Assembly: GCF_000280905.1 (NCBI RefSeq)
Contig: NZ_ALAP01000037.1
Span: forward strand, 1 to 64,000
Direction of reading: 5' to 3'
DNA length: 64,000 nt
DNA from: Streptomyces sp. AA1529
GTDB taxonomy: Bacteria; Actinomycetota; Actinomycetes; Streptomycetales; Streptomycetaceae
In this document: one piece after another, positions 44,197 through 52,089 of the stretch
How the letters are laid out: each line of letters starts with the position of its first letter
Numbering within the stretch: the first letter of the stretch is position 1
Translations under genes and position numbers: made by a program
The notes under the pieces: generated by a model
Told to the model about the DNA's origin: nothing
Seen by the model: the letters and a program-made list of their open reading frames with translations, nothing else
The model's database searches: none

Positions 44197-44533
44197 CTCC
44201 GCCGGCCCGCGCGGCCGCGCGGGCCGATGCCACTTGCGGCCCGGGCCCCGGCGGTCCTCGGCCCCGACCGTCCGGGGCTCCACCGGTCCAGGGCTCCGCC
44301 GGTCCAGGGCTCCGCCGACCCCGCCGGTCCGGGGCTCCGCCGGTCCACCGTCTCACCGGCCCGGGGGCCTCCGCGGTGCGCAGGGCGCGGATCCCGCGCG
44401 CCCTGCGCCACCCCCTACCCCGGTAGCACCCGACGGTTGGCTCCGCAGTGTGACGCCCCGCGTACGGCCGGAGCCGCACGCTCCTGCTGCCGCCTCCGGA
44501 GACGCCGCGGGCGGCGGGAGGAGGGACAGGCCC
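44197..44533. other. Intergenic region with 16-bp tandem repeats
   Basis: No gene is supported. At 44268-44347 a 16-bp unit CCGGTCCAGGGCTCCG occurs at 44283-44298 and 44299-44314, and with one change at 44324-44339, flanked by partial copies. The rest is GC-rich, with a likely promoter for the following gene near 44420-44460. Confidence 0.6.
44268..44347. repeat. Tandem 16-bp repeats (three full, two partial copies)
   Basis: Copies at 44283-44298, 44299-44314 and 44324-44339, with partial units on both sides. The pattern GGGCTCCGCCGGTCC recurs with A/G variation. Confidence 0.8.
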
Positions 44534-45721
44534 ATGAAGCGCCGCCGTACGCGTGTTCTGCTCGTCGCCCCGCTCGTCGGAGCGGTGCTCGCCACCACGG
44601 TGGGGGTGACCAGCGGAACGGAGCAGACCCCGGTGACCGGGCCCGCGCCGGGCGCCGCCGCCTGGCGCGCGGACCGTGCGCTGGGGCGCACGCTGCCGGA
44701 CCCCGCGACGGCGAGCCCCGAACGGGTCGCCGGATTCTTCGCGGAGCTGAGTGCGAGCGAGCGGCGGGGGCTGGTGCGGCGCCATGCGATGACGGTGGGG
44801 AATCTGGACGGCGTCCCCCTGCGTGTGAGGTATCAGGCGAACCGGCTGGCGCTCAAGCGGGAGCAGCGGGTGCAGTCGGCGCGGGCACGGGCGGAGGGGC
44901 TGACCCGGGAGGACCACCGGGAGGCCCGGAGGAAGGTCAGGCGGTACGCCCGGCTGCTGGCCCCCGGACGGCGGATCCTGGCCTTCGATCCGCGCGGCCG
45001 GGGCCAGGTCGCCGAGGTCTTCGGGGACCTCGCGCACGCGACCAGGACCGCGGTCGTCGTACCCGGCTCCGACATCGACCTGGCCGACTTCGACCGCGGC
45101 GGCGGGAACCGTTACGGCAGGCCCGCCGGGATGGCGGCCGCGCTGCACGACCGGATGGTGCGGCGCGCCCCGCACACCCGCAGCGCAGTCGTCGCCTGGG
45201 TCGGCTACACCACACCGGTCGGTCTGGGCCCGGACGCCGCGACGGGGAAGCTCGCCGACGCCGGAGCCCCGCGGCTGGTGCGCTTCCTGGACGGGCTGGC
45301 GCAGAGCGGGACTCCGGCTCCCGCGGTGCTGTGCCACAGCTACGGGTCGGTCGTGTGCGGCCGGGCCGCATCCCGGCTCGACCCGTCCGAGGCCGCCGGG
45401 CTGATTGTCTTCGGCTCCCCCGGGATGCGGGCCGACTCGGTGGCGGACCTGCACACCCGGGTGCCGGTGTGGGCGGCACGGGCCGCGGAGGACTGGATCG
45501 GCCGCGTGCCGCACGTGCGGCTGCTGGGCCTGGGGCACGGCACCGACCCCACCGACCCCGGATTCGGAGCGCGTGTCGTCACCGCGGCCGGCGCCGACGG
45601 GCACAGTGGCTATCTGAAGCCGGGCACCGACTCGCTGGACAACTTCGCCGCGATCGCGCTGCGTGCCTACGGATCGGTCCGGTGCGCCCCCGCCTCCCGG
45701 GAGTGCGCCGCGGTCCGCTGA
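44534..45721 (+). CDS. DUF1023-type alpha/beta hydrolase (second copy, secreted)
   Basis: The 395-residue protein has a signal-like N-terminus (MKRRRTRVLLVAPLVGAVLATTV) and the same domain as the gene at 39694: SAVVAWVGYTTPVGLG, the nucleophile elbow LCHSYGSVVCGRAASRL, GSPGMRADSVADLHT and GADGHSGYLKPGTDSLDNF. By eye about half the residues match the first copy. ATG at 44534 follows AGGAGGGACAGG. Two such hydrolases bracketing the DUF4429/two-component unit suggest a local duplication around a conserved core. Confidence 0.83.
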   Translation: MKRRRTRVLLVAPLVGAVLATTVGVTSGTEQTPVTGPAPGAAAWRADRALGRTLPDPATASPERVAGFFAELSASERRGLVRRHAMTVGNLDGVPLRVRYQANRLALKREQRVQSARARAEGLTREDHREARRKVRRYARLLAPGRRILAFDPRGRGQVAEVFGDLAHATRTAVVVPGSDIDLADFDRGGGNRYGRPAGMAAALHDRMVRRAPHTRSAVVAWVGYTTPVGLGPDAATGKLADAGAPRLVRFLDGLAQSGTPAPAVLCHSYGSVVCGRAASRLDPSEAAGLIVFGSPGMRADSVADLHTRVPVWAARAAEDWIGRVPHVRLLGLGHGTDPTDPGFGARVVTAAGADGHSGYLKPGTDSLDNFAAIALRAYGSVRCAPASRECAAVR

Positions 45722-45846
45722 GGTGCGCGCGCCGAGCGGGTCGCGGGCGGATGGTGCACGCGCCGGGGCAGGCGCCGGGAGGGTGGACGGCCGGGCGGCG
45801 GACGAGGCGGACGGGACGCACCTGACCCGGGGCACGCCTGGCGCGG

Positions 45847-45902
45847 GCGCCGGACGCCGGACGCCGGGCGCCGGGCGCCGGGCGCGGGGCGCGGGGCGCG
45901 GG
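45847..45902. repeat. Eight tandem heptamers (RCGCSGG)
   Basis: Units read GCGCCGG, ACGCCGG, ACGCCGG, GCGCCGG, GCGCCGG, then GCGCGGG three times, with an exact 7-bp period, in the gap between convergent genes. Slipped-strand length variation is likely. Confidence 0.85.
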
Positions 45903-45955
45903 GCGCGCCGGGAGCGCGTTCCACCACCCGGCACCGAGGTGGCCGGCTTCCCCGG

Positions 45956-46501
45956 CTATGCGCCCGAGGCCGAGTGCGGGGAGCGGTGCTCGGCGGTGGC
46001 GTCGGAGGCGGCCGGGGCCATGACCGCGCGGGTCGCCGGGAGATCGCCGGTGCTGCGCGAGTAGTGGTCGATCTTGTAGTCGAGGACCTCGAGCGTGTCG
46101 TGCAGCTCGGCGATCCGGGCCAGCACATCCTCGCGGGTGGCCTCCAGGAGGGCCTTGCGTTCGCCGAACGTCTGCTCGCCCTGGCGCACCATCTCCGCGT
46201 AGCGCACCATGTCCGCCACGGGCATCCCGGTCAGCCGGAGTTTGCCGACGAGGTCCAGCCAGTTCAGGTCCCGGTCGGAGAAGCGGCGCTGGCCGGTGTG
46301 GGACCTGTCCACGTGCGGCATCAGGCCGATCCGCTCGTACCAGCGCAGGGTGTGCGCGCTCAGTCCGCTCAGTTCAGCGGCCTCGCTGATGGTGTAGCGG
46401 TGCTGCCCCTCGGGCCGTCGGCCGGTGCAGGGCGCCTCGGCGCACCGCGCCGGTGCCCGGGGCTGCGATGTCGGCGGATTCTCCGGCTGCGTCATGGTCA
46501 C
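45956..46501 (-). CDS. MerR-family regulator
   Basis: The 181-residue protein has a MerR winged helix (YTISEAAELSGLSAHTLRWY, then HTGQRRFSDRDLNWL) and a coiled-coil dimer helix with AELHDTLEVLDYKIDHYS. The N-terminal 35 residues are a Pro/Ala/Cys-rich extension. The start is taken as GTG 46501, because TAGCGT lies six bases before it (leaderless), with an ATG two codons on. No metal-binding Cys pattern is seen near the C-terminus, so an organic or redox signal is more likely. Its promoter has a MerR-type 19-bp spacer and dyad, so it controls its own transcription and perhaps the divergent serine hydrolase. Confidence 0.85.
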   Translation of the reverse strand: MTMTQPENPPTSQPRAPARCAEAPCTGRRPEGQHRYTISEAAELSGLSAHTLRWYERIGLMPHVDRSHTGQRRFSDRDLNWLDLVGKLRLTGMPVADMVRYAEMVRQGEQTFGERKALLEATREDVLARIAELHDTLEVLDYKIDHYSRSTGDLPATRAVMAPAASDATAEHRSPHSASGA

Positions 46502-46507
46502 AAGTGA

Positions 46508-46538
46508 ACGCTACGGACTTCGAGTGCGCTCGAAGCAA
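46508..46538 (-). promoter_or_regulatory. MerR-type promoter: 19-bp spacer with dyad operator
   Basis: On the minus strand TTGCTT and TAGCGT are separated by 19 bases, and the spacer region contains the perfect dyad CTTCGAG-N4-CTCGAAG (46518-46535). Over-long spacers with a dyad are the hallmark of promoters untwisted by activated MerR proteins. Confidence 0.78.
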
Positions 46539-46581
46539 GGGGGGAAATCGTCGGCACTTCGGTGCCGTTAGGCTCGGGGCC

Positions 46582-47406
46582 ATGGACAGCCTGCGGATGA
46601 TCGAGACCTGGCCGGTGCCCACCGCCGCGGCGGCCGTCGTACGCGCCGACGGGACCGTGGCCGGGACGCGCGGCCCGGCCGCGCAGCGCTTCGCGCTGGC
46701 CTCGGTCACCAAGCCGCTGACCGCCTACGCGGCACTGATGGCGCTGGAGGAGGGCGCCGTCGAACTGGACGAGCCTGCCGGGCCCGAGGGTTCGACGGTG
46801 CGGCATCTGCTGGCGCACACCTCGGGGCTCGCCTTCGACGAGCACCGGACCATGGCCGAGCCCGGCACCCGCCGGATCTACTCGAACGCGGGTTTCGAGG
46901 CGCTGGCCGACCATCTGGCCAAGGCGACCGAGATGCCCTTCGCGCAGTACTTGCGCGAGGGCGTGCTCGGTCCGCTGGGCATGACGGGCACCGAACTGGA
47001 CGGCTCGGCCGCCAAGGACGGCTTCTCCACCCTGGCCGACCTGACCCGGTTCGCCGCCGAACTGCAGTCCCCCGCGCTGCTGGACCCCTCGACGGTGCGG
47101 CAGGCGGCCTCGGTGGTCTTCCCCGGGCTCAGCGGGGTGCTGCCCGGCTACGGCCACCAGAAGCCGAACGACTGGGGCCTGGGGTTCGAGATCCGCGGCA
47201 CCAAGTCCCCGCACTGGACGGGCGAGACGTCCGCGCCCGACACCTTCGGGCACTTCGGCCAGTCCGGCACGTTCCTGTGGGTCGACCCGCGGGCCGGCGC
47301 GGCCTGCGTGGTGCTGACCGACCGGGACTTCGGCCCCTGGGCCGTGGAGGCGTGGACGCCGTTCACGGACGCGGTGCTGGCGGAGCTGGCGGAGCTGGCG
47401 GGCTGA
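46582..47406 (+). CDS. Serine hydrolase, class C beta-lactamase/DD-peptidase fold
   Basis: The 274-residue protein has the three active-site elements of the family: SVTK (SxxK), YSN in RRIYSNAGFEAL, and HFGQSG near the C-terminus (HxG). No signal peptide is present, so it acts in the cytoplasm, probably as an esterase. The start is ATG 46582, seven bases after TAGGCT, a leaderless arrangement. It is divergent from the MerR gene and may be under its control. Substrate cannot be inferred. Confidence 0.88.
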   Translation: MDSLRMIETWPVPTAAAAVVRADGTVAGTRGPAAQRFALASVTKPLTAYAALMALEEGAVELDEPAGPEGSTVRHLLAHTSGLAFDEHRTMAEPGTRRIYSNAGFEALADHLAKATEMPFAQYLREGVLGPLGMTGTELDGSAAKDGFSTLADLTRFAAELQSPALLDPSTVRQAASVVFPGLSGVLPGYGHQKPNDWGLGFEIRGTKSPHWTGETSAPDTFGHFGQSGTFLWVDPRAGAACVVLTDRDFGPWAVEAWTPFTDAVLAELAELAG

Positions 47407-47500
47407 GACGCAGACACCGGGCGGTGTGCGCGAAGCGGCGTGCACGGCGCGGAGGCCGCACGCCGTGGGGCCGGGACCCGGGTGGCGGGCGGGCCGGGGC

Positions 47501-48193
47501 TCAGCCGTAGGCGGGTTCCGCGTGCATCTCCCACAGCAGCAGTTCGGCCCCGCCCTCGGCACGCAGCTCCCGGCCCTCCTGCTGCCCGGTCAGCCGCGCC
47601 GCGTCGCCCGCACCCAGCGCCGTGCCGTCCGGTGCCGTGTCCTCCAGCAGCACCCGGCCGCGCACGACCTGGACGTAGCAGTACGCGGCGTCGGGGATCG
47701 CCGCGCGCTCCCCGTCGGCGAGGCGGCGCACGTGCAGCACGGCCTCGGTGCGGGGCAGCGCGAACGGGGTGCTGTCCGCGATGCCCCGCACCACCTCGTA
47801 CTCGGGTGCGGTGCCGAACACGCCCGGAACCAGCCACATCTGGACGAAACGCAGTTCAGCGGTGCCCGCATTGCGCTCGCTGTGCCGCACACCGCTGCCG
47901 GCGCCGAGCCGCTGCACGTCCCCGGGGCGCACCACGGTGGCGTGCCCGGTGGAATCGGTGTGCTCCAGCTCGCCCTCGACGACCCAGGTGACGATCTCCA
48001 CATCGCGGTGCGGGTGGGTGTCGAATCCGGCGCCGGGTGCGAGCCGCTCCTCGTTGCAGGCCACCAGCAGTCCGAAGCCGGTGTTGCCGGGATCGTAGAA
48101 ACCGGAGAAGGAGAAGGCGTGCCGGGTGTCGATCCCGGCGCCCGGGTCACCGCCCGGGTACCTGTCCTCGGCCCGCCACACAACCTGTGCCAT
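47501..48193 (-). CDS. Pirin-family bicupin (YhhW type)
   Basis: The 230-residue protein has the pirin start VVWRAEDRYPG, the N-terminal cupin metal site FDTHPHRDVEIVTWVVEGEL (two His, then His/Glu) and LQRLGAGSGVRHSERNAG (quoted as QRLGAGSGVRHSERNAG), with a degenerate second cupin. Members bind Fe or Ni and some oxidise quercetin. TACCGT seven bases before ATG 48193 suggests a leaderless transcript. It converges on the serine hydrolase gene with a hairpin between. Confidence 0.88.
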   Translation of the reverse strand: MAQVVWRAEDRYPGGDPGAGIDTRHAFSFSGFYDPGNTGFGLLVACNEERLAPGAGFDTHPHRDVEIVTWVVEGELEHTDSTGHATVVRPGDVQRLGAGSGVRHSERNAGTAELRFVQMWLVPGVFGTAPEYEVVRGIADSTPFALPRTEAVLHVRRLADGERAAIPDAAYCYVQVVRGRVLLEDTAPDGTALGAGDAARLTGQQEGRELRAEGGAELLLWEMHAEPAYG

Positions 48194-48398
48194 GCGCCCC
48201 ACGGTAGCCGCGGAGCCGGGGGGCGGGGCACGGCCCCCGACCGGCGCGCGGACGGCCCGGCGCGCCGTCCGCCGGTCCGCGGGCGCCCCCGCCATACCCC
48301 GCGACCGGGGTTGATGTCGAGGGTCCGATCCCGGCCCCTCGAAGGGCCCCCTCGCGCCCCGCGCCCGGCACGGGCATCCGGTAAGGCAGGCTTGTCCC

Positions 48399-49586
48399 GT
48401 GCCCGAAGCCTCAGATCCACCACCCCAGCACCCCCATCTGGCCACCCTTCGCCGCCTGGAACAGTCCTCCGGGAAACTCGCCGCCGCCGCCATCACGCGG
48501 ATGGACGAGCAGCTCCCCTGGTACCGCGCGATGCCGCCGGAGAACCGCTCCTGGATCGGACTGGTCGCGCAGGCGGGCATCGCGGCCTTCACCGAGTGGT
48601 TCCGGCACCCGGAGACGCCGCAGGCCATCAGCACCGACGTGTTCGGCACCGCACCGCGGGAACTGACGCGCGCGATCACCCTGCGGCAGACCGTGGAGAT
48701 GGTGCGCACCACGATCGAGGTCGTCGAGGCGGCGATCGACGAGGTGGCGGCGCCCGGCGACGAGGCGGTGCTGCGCGAGGCGCTGCTGGTGTACGCGCGG
48801 GAGATCGCTTTCGCGACCGCGCAGGTCTACGCGCAGGCCGCCGAGGCGCGCGGCGCGTGGGACGCCCGCCTGGAGTCGCTCGTCGTCAACGCGGTGCTCT
48901 CCGGGGAGGCGGACGAGGGCGCCGTCTCCCGGGCCGCGGCGCTGGGCTGGAACTCCCCCGAACATGTGGCCGTGGTCCTGGGCACCGCGCCGGACGGCGA
49001 CAGCGAACTGACCGTCGAGGCCATTCGGCGCGCCTCCCGGCAGGCGAAGCTGCAGGTGCTCACCGGGGTGCTCGGCAGCCGCCTGGTGGTGATCGCCGGA
49101 GGGTCGGACGATCCGCTGAAGGCCGCCAAGTCGCTGATCGGGCCGTTCGCGGCGGGCCCGGTGGTCGCGGGGCCCGTGGTGGGCGACCTGCTGGCCGCGA
49201 CCCGCTCGGCACAGGCGGCGATGGCGGGCCTGAAAGCGTGCGCCGCCTGGCCCGACGCCCCCCGGCCGGTCCTCGCGGACGACCTGCTGCCGGAGCGCGC
49301 GATGGCGGGCGACCCGGTCGCTCGAGAGCTGCTGGTGGAGGAGATCTACAGACCTTTGGAGGAGGCCGGGTCGGCGCTGCTGGAAACGCTCAGCGTCTAT
49401 CTGGAGCAGGCGAGTAGCCTGGAGGGCGCCGCACGGATGCTGTTCGTGCATCCCAACACCGTCCGCTACCGGCTACGACGTGTGACGGACGTCACCGGGT
49501 GGTCGCCGTCCGATGTCCGCTCGGCATTCACTCTGCGTGTCGCCCTGATCCTGGGGCGTCTCGCCGACTTCGGAGGTCAGCCGTAA
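48399..49586 (+). CDS. fasR: PucR-type regulator of fatty-acid synthesis (FasR)
   Basis: The 395-residue protein has the PucR layout: a long helical sensor region and a C-terminal helix-turn-helix SLEGAARMLFVHPNTVRYRL. Its position immediately before fabD is that of S. coelicolor FasR and of M. tuberculosis Rv2242. FasR activates the fabD operon and responds to acyl-CoA. GTG at 48399 is used. About 100 bases separate it from fabD, and a TTGT...ACAA inverted repeat lies there. Confidence 0.9.
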   Translation: MPEASDPPPQHPHLATLRRLEQSSGKLAAAAITRMDEQLPWYRAMPPENRSWIGLVAQAGIAAFTEWFRHPETPQAISTDVFGTAPRELTRAITLRQTVEMVRTTIEVVEAAIDEVAAPGDEAVLREALLVYAREIAFATAQVYAQAAEARGAWDARLESLVVNAVLSGEADEGAVSRAAALGWNSPEHVAVVLGTAPDGDSELTVEAIRRASRQAKLQVLTGVLGSRLVVIAGGSDDPLKAAKSLIGPFAAGPVVAGPVVGDLLAATRSAQAAMAGLKACAAWPDAPRPVLADDLLPERAMAGDPVARELLVEEIYRPLEEAGSALLETLSVYLEQASSLEGAARMLFVHPNTVRYRLRRVTDVTGWSPSDVRSAFTLRVALILGRLADFGGQP

Positions 49587-49599
49587 GCTGGCGGGCACC

Positions 49600-49620
49600 T
49601 TTTGTCGAGGGTCCACAATT
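49600..49620. promoter_or_regulatory. Candidate FasR operator upstream of fabD
   Basis: TTTTGT (49600-49605) and ACAATT (49615-49620) form an inverted repeat (TTGT-N9-ACAA) in the only gap before fabD. FasR is known to bind upstream of fabD in S. coelicolor. The exact match to the published site could not be checked. Confidence 0.55.
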
Positions 49621-49686
49621 ACCCTCCCCGTTCTTCGTCTCGGTCCCCACCGGCCGAGACCCGTGTCCACAGGAGAGAGTGAAAGA

Positions 49687-50634
49687 GTGCTCGTACTCGT
49701 CGCTCCCGGCCAAGGCGCCCAGAAGCCTGGCCTGCTGACCCCCTGGCTCGAACTCCCCGGCGCCGCCGACCGGCTGGCCCAGTGGTCCGCCGCCATCGAC
49801 CTCGACCTGGTGCACTACGGCACCGAGGCCGACGCCGACGCGATCCGGGACACGTCAGTGGCCCAGCCGCTGCTGGTGGCCACCGCCCTGCTGTCCGGCG
49901 ACGCACTGCTGACGGCCGGCTCCGCGGAGGACGCGCCCGCCCGGGCCGCCACCGTCGGTGCCTTCGCCGGGCACAGCGTCGGCGAACTGGCCGCCGCGGC
50001 GCTGAGCGGAGTGCTCACCCCGCTGGAGGCGCTGCGCATCGTCCGCGCCCGGGGGGCGGCGATGGCCGAGGCCGCCGCCGCTGCCGAGACCGGGATGTCC
50101 GCCGTGCTGGGCGGGGATTCGGACGTGGTCGCCGGGCACCTGGAGAAGCTCGGGCTGACCCCCGCGAACATGAACGGCGCGGGCCAGGTCGTGGCCGCCG
50201 GTACCGCCGAACAGCTCGCGGCGCTCTCCGCCGACCGCCCCGAGAAGGCGCGGGTCATCCCGCTGAAGGTGGCGGGGGCCTTCCACACCGACCACATGGC
50301 GAGCGCACTGCCCGCCATGGAGGCGGCCGTGGCGGACGTGGCACCGGGCGCCCCCGTCACCCGCTATGTCTCCAACCTCGACGGTGCGGTCGTGGAGTCG
50401 GGCCCGGACGTCGTACGCCGGCTGGTGCACCAGATCTCGGCGCCGGTGCGCTGGGACCTGTGCATGGAGACGTTCCAGCGGCTGGGCGCCACCGCGCTGA
50501 TCGAGCTGTGCCCCGGCGGCACCCTGACCGGCCTGGCCAAGCGCGCCCTGCCGGATGTACGGACGCTGGCGCTGAAGTCGCCCGACGACCTCGCCGCGGC
50601 ACGGGACCTCGTCGCCGCTCACACGTCCGCCTGA
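49687..50634 (+). CDS. fabD: Malonyl-CoA:ACP transacylase
   Basis: The 315-residue acyltransferase has PGQGAQKPG at the N-terminus, the nucleophile elbow GHSVGE (catalytic Ser), the active-site Arg within LRIVRARGAAMAEA and catalytic His in AFHTDHM. It loads malonyl onto ACP for fatty-acid synthesis and probably for polyketide synthases. GTG at 49687 follows AGGAGAG by nine bases; an alternative GTG lies eight codons upstream. First gene of fabD-fabH-acpP-fabF. Confidence 0.96.
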   Translation: MLVLVAPGQGAQKPGLLTPWLELPGAADRLAQWSAAIDLDLVHYGTEADADAIRDTSVAQPLLVATALLSGDALLTAGSAEDAPARAATVGAFAGHSVGELAAAALSGVLTPLEALRIVRARGAAMAEAAAAAETGMSAVLGGDSDVVAGHLEKLGLTPANMNGAGQVVAAGTAEQLAALSADRPEKARVIPLKVAGAFHTDHMASALPAMEAAVADVAPGAPVTRYVSNLDGAVVESGPDVVRRLVHQISAPVRWDLCMETFQRLGATALIELCPGGTLTGLAKRALPDVRTLALKSPDDLAAARDLVAAHTSA

Positions 50635-50655
50635 CCTCCAAGGAGCCCGAGAAGC

Positions 50656-51690
50656 ATGACCGCGAAGATCAAGCCCGCGCAGGGCTCGCCGTATGCGCGC
50701 ATTCTCGGCGTCGGCGGATACCGGCCGACCCGGGTGGTACCGAACGAGGAGATCCTCAAGCACATCGACTCCTCCGACGAGTGGATCCGCTCCCGTTCGG
50801 GCATCGCGACCCGGCACTGGGCGGGACCGGAGGAGACGGTCGCCGAGATGACCCTGGAGGCCGCGGGCAAGGCCGTCGCGGACGCCGGAGTCACTCCCGA
50901 CCAGGTGGACGCGGTCATCATCTCGACCGTCTCGCACTTCAAGCAGACCCCGGCGGTCGCCACCGAGATCGCCGACCGGATGGGCGCGGGCAAGGCGGCG
51001 GCCTTCGACATCAACGCGGGCTGCGCCGGCTTCGGCTACGGCCTCACCCTGGCCAAGAGCCTGATCGTCGAGGGCAGCGCGCGGCATGTGCTGGTGGTCG
51101 GCGCCGAGCGGCTCTCCGACCTGACCGACCTGACCGACCGCTCCACGGCGTTCCTGTTCGGGGACGGCGCCGGAGCCGTCGTCGTCGGCCCCTCGGAAGA
51201 GCCCGGTTTCGGCCCCTCGATCTGGGGTTCGGAGGGCGACAAGCGGGACGTCATCTCGCAGACCGTCCCCTGGGACGGCTTCCGGGTCGGCGACGTCGCG
51301 CAGCTTCCGCTGAGCGAGGACGGCTCGGTGAAGTTCCCCGCCCTGCGCCAGGAGGGCCAGACGGTCTTCCGCTGGGCCGTCTTCGAGATGGCCAAGGTCG
51401 CGCAGCAGGCCCTGGACGCCGCCGGGATAACGCCCGAGGACCTGGACGTCTTCATCCCGCACCAGGCCAACATGCGGATCATCGACTCGATGGTGAAGAC
51501 TCTCAAACTGCCCGAACACGTCACGGTCGCCCGGGACGTGGAGACCACGGGCAACACCTCGGCTGCCTCCATCCCGCTGGCGATGGAGCGGCTGCTGGCG
51601 ACCGGGAGGGCGAAGAGCGGCGACACCGCCCTCGTCATCGGCTTCGGGGCGGGTCTCGTCTACGCCGCCACGGTCGTTACCCTCCCCTAG
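50656..51690 (+). CDS. fabH: 3-oxoacyl-ACP synthase III
   Basis: The 344-residue protein has the FabH triad: Cys in FDINAGCAGFGYG, His in FIPHQANMRI and Asn in TTGNTSAAS. It condenses a short acyl-CoA primer with malonyl-ACP to begin chain growth; in Streptomyces branched primers dominate. ATG at 50656 has AAGGAG upstream, 21 bases after fabD. Confidence 0.97.
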   Translation: MTAKIKPAQGSPYARILGVGGYRPTRVVPNEEILKHIDSSDEWIRSRSGIATRHWAGPEETVAEMTLEAAGKAVADAGVTPDQVDAVIISTVSHFKQTPAVATEIADRMGAGKAAAFDINAGCAGFGYGLTLAKSLIVEGSARHVLVVGAERLSDLTDLTDRSTAFLFGDGAGAVVVGPSEEPGFGPSIWGSEGDKRDVISQTVPWDGFRVGDVAQLPLSEDGSVKFPALRQEGQTVFRWAVFEMAKVAQQALDAAGITPEDLDVFIPHQANMRIIDSMVKTLKLPEHVTVARDVETTGNTSAASIPLAMERLLATGRAKSGDTALVIGFGAGLVYAATVVTLP

Positions 51691-51761
51691 TCAAGATCCA
51701 AGCAGCCCCGTACGACAGGGTCGGGCGCTGCGGACTCACCGCAACACGAAGGAGCGCCGCA

Positions 51762-52010
51762 ATGGCCGCCACTCAGGAAGAGATCGTCTCGGGCCTCGCC
51801 GAGATCGTGAACGAGATCGCCGGTATCCCGGCCGAGGACGTCAAGCTCGAGAAGTCCTTCACGGACGACCTGGACGTGGACTCGCTGTCCATGGTCGAGG
51901 TGGTCGTCGCCGCGGAGGAGCGCTTCGACGTGAAGATCCCGGACGACGACGTCAAGAACCTCAAGACCGTCGGCGACGCGACCGACTACATCCTCAAGCA
52001 CCAGCCCTGA
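51762..52010 (+). CDS. acpP: Acyl carrier protein
   Basis: The 82-residue acidic protein carries the phosphopantetheine site DDLDVDSLSMVEVV (Ser of DSL). ATG at 51762 follows GAAGGAG. It shuttles growing acyl chains between the Fab enzymes. A stem-loop after it may raise its message level over fabF, since ACP is needed in excess. Confidence 0.97.
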   Translation: MAATQEEIVSGLAEIVNEIAGIPAEDVKLEKSFTDDLDVDSLSMVEVVVAAEERFDVKIPDDDVKNLKTVGDATDYILKHQP

Positions 52011-52024
52011 AACATTCGTTGACG

Positions 52025-52060
52025 CGTTTGTCGCCACCCCGCATGCGGGTGGCTCAAACG
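52025..52060 (+). other. Stem-loop between acpP and fabF
   Basis: CGTTTG pairs with CAAACG outside, and GCCACCC with GGGTGGC inside, of a continuous hairpin about 15 bases past the acpP stop. It could be a partial terminator or a 3' stabiliser for the short acpP message. Confidence 0.65.
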
Positions 52061-52089
52061 AGTCACCCCCTACCGTGGAGAGAATTCCA

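Noticed and set aside
45722..45955. GC-rich stretch considered as a short gene between the hydrolase and MerR genes
   Set aside because: Tandem heptamers keep frames open without a ribosome site or amino-acid logic.
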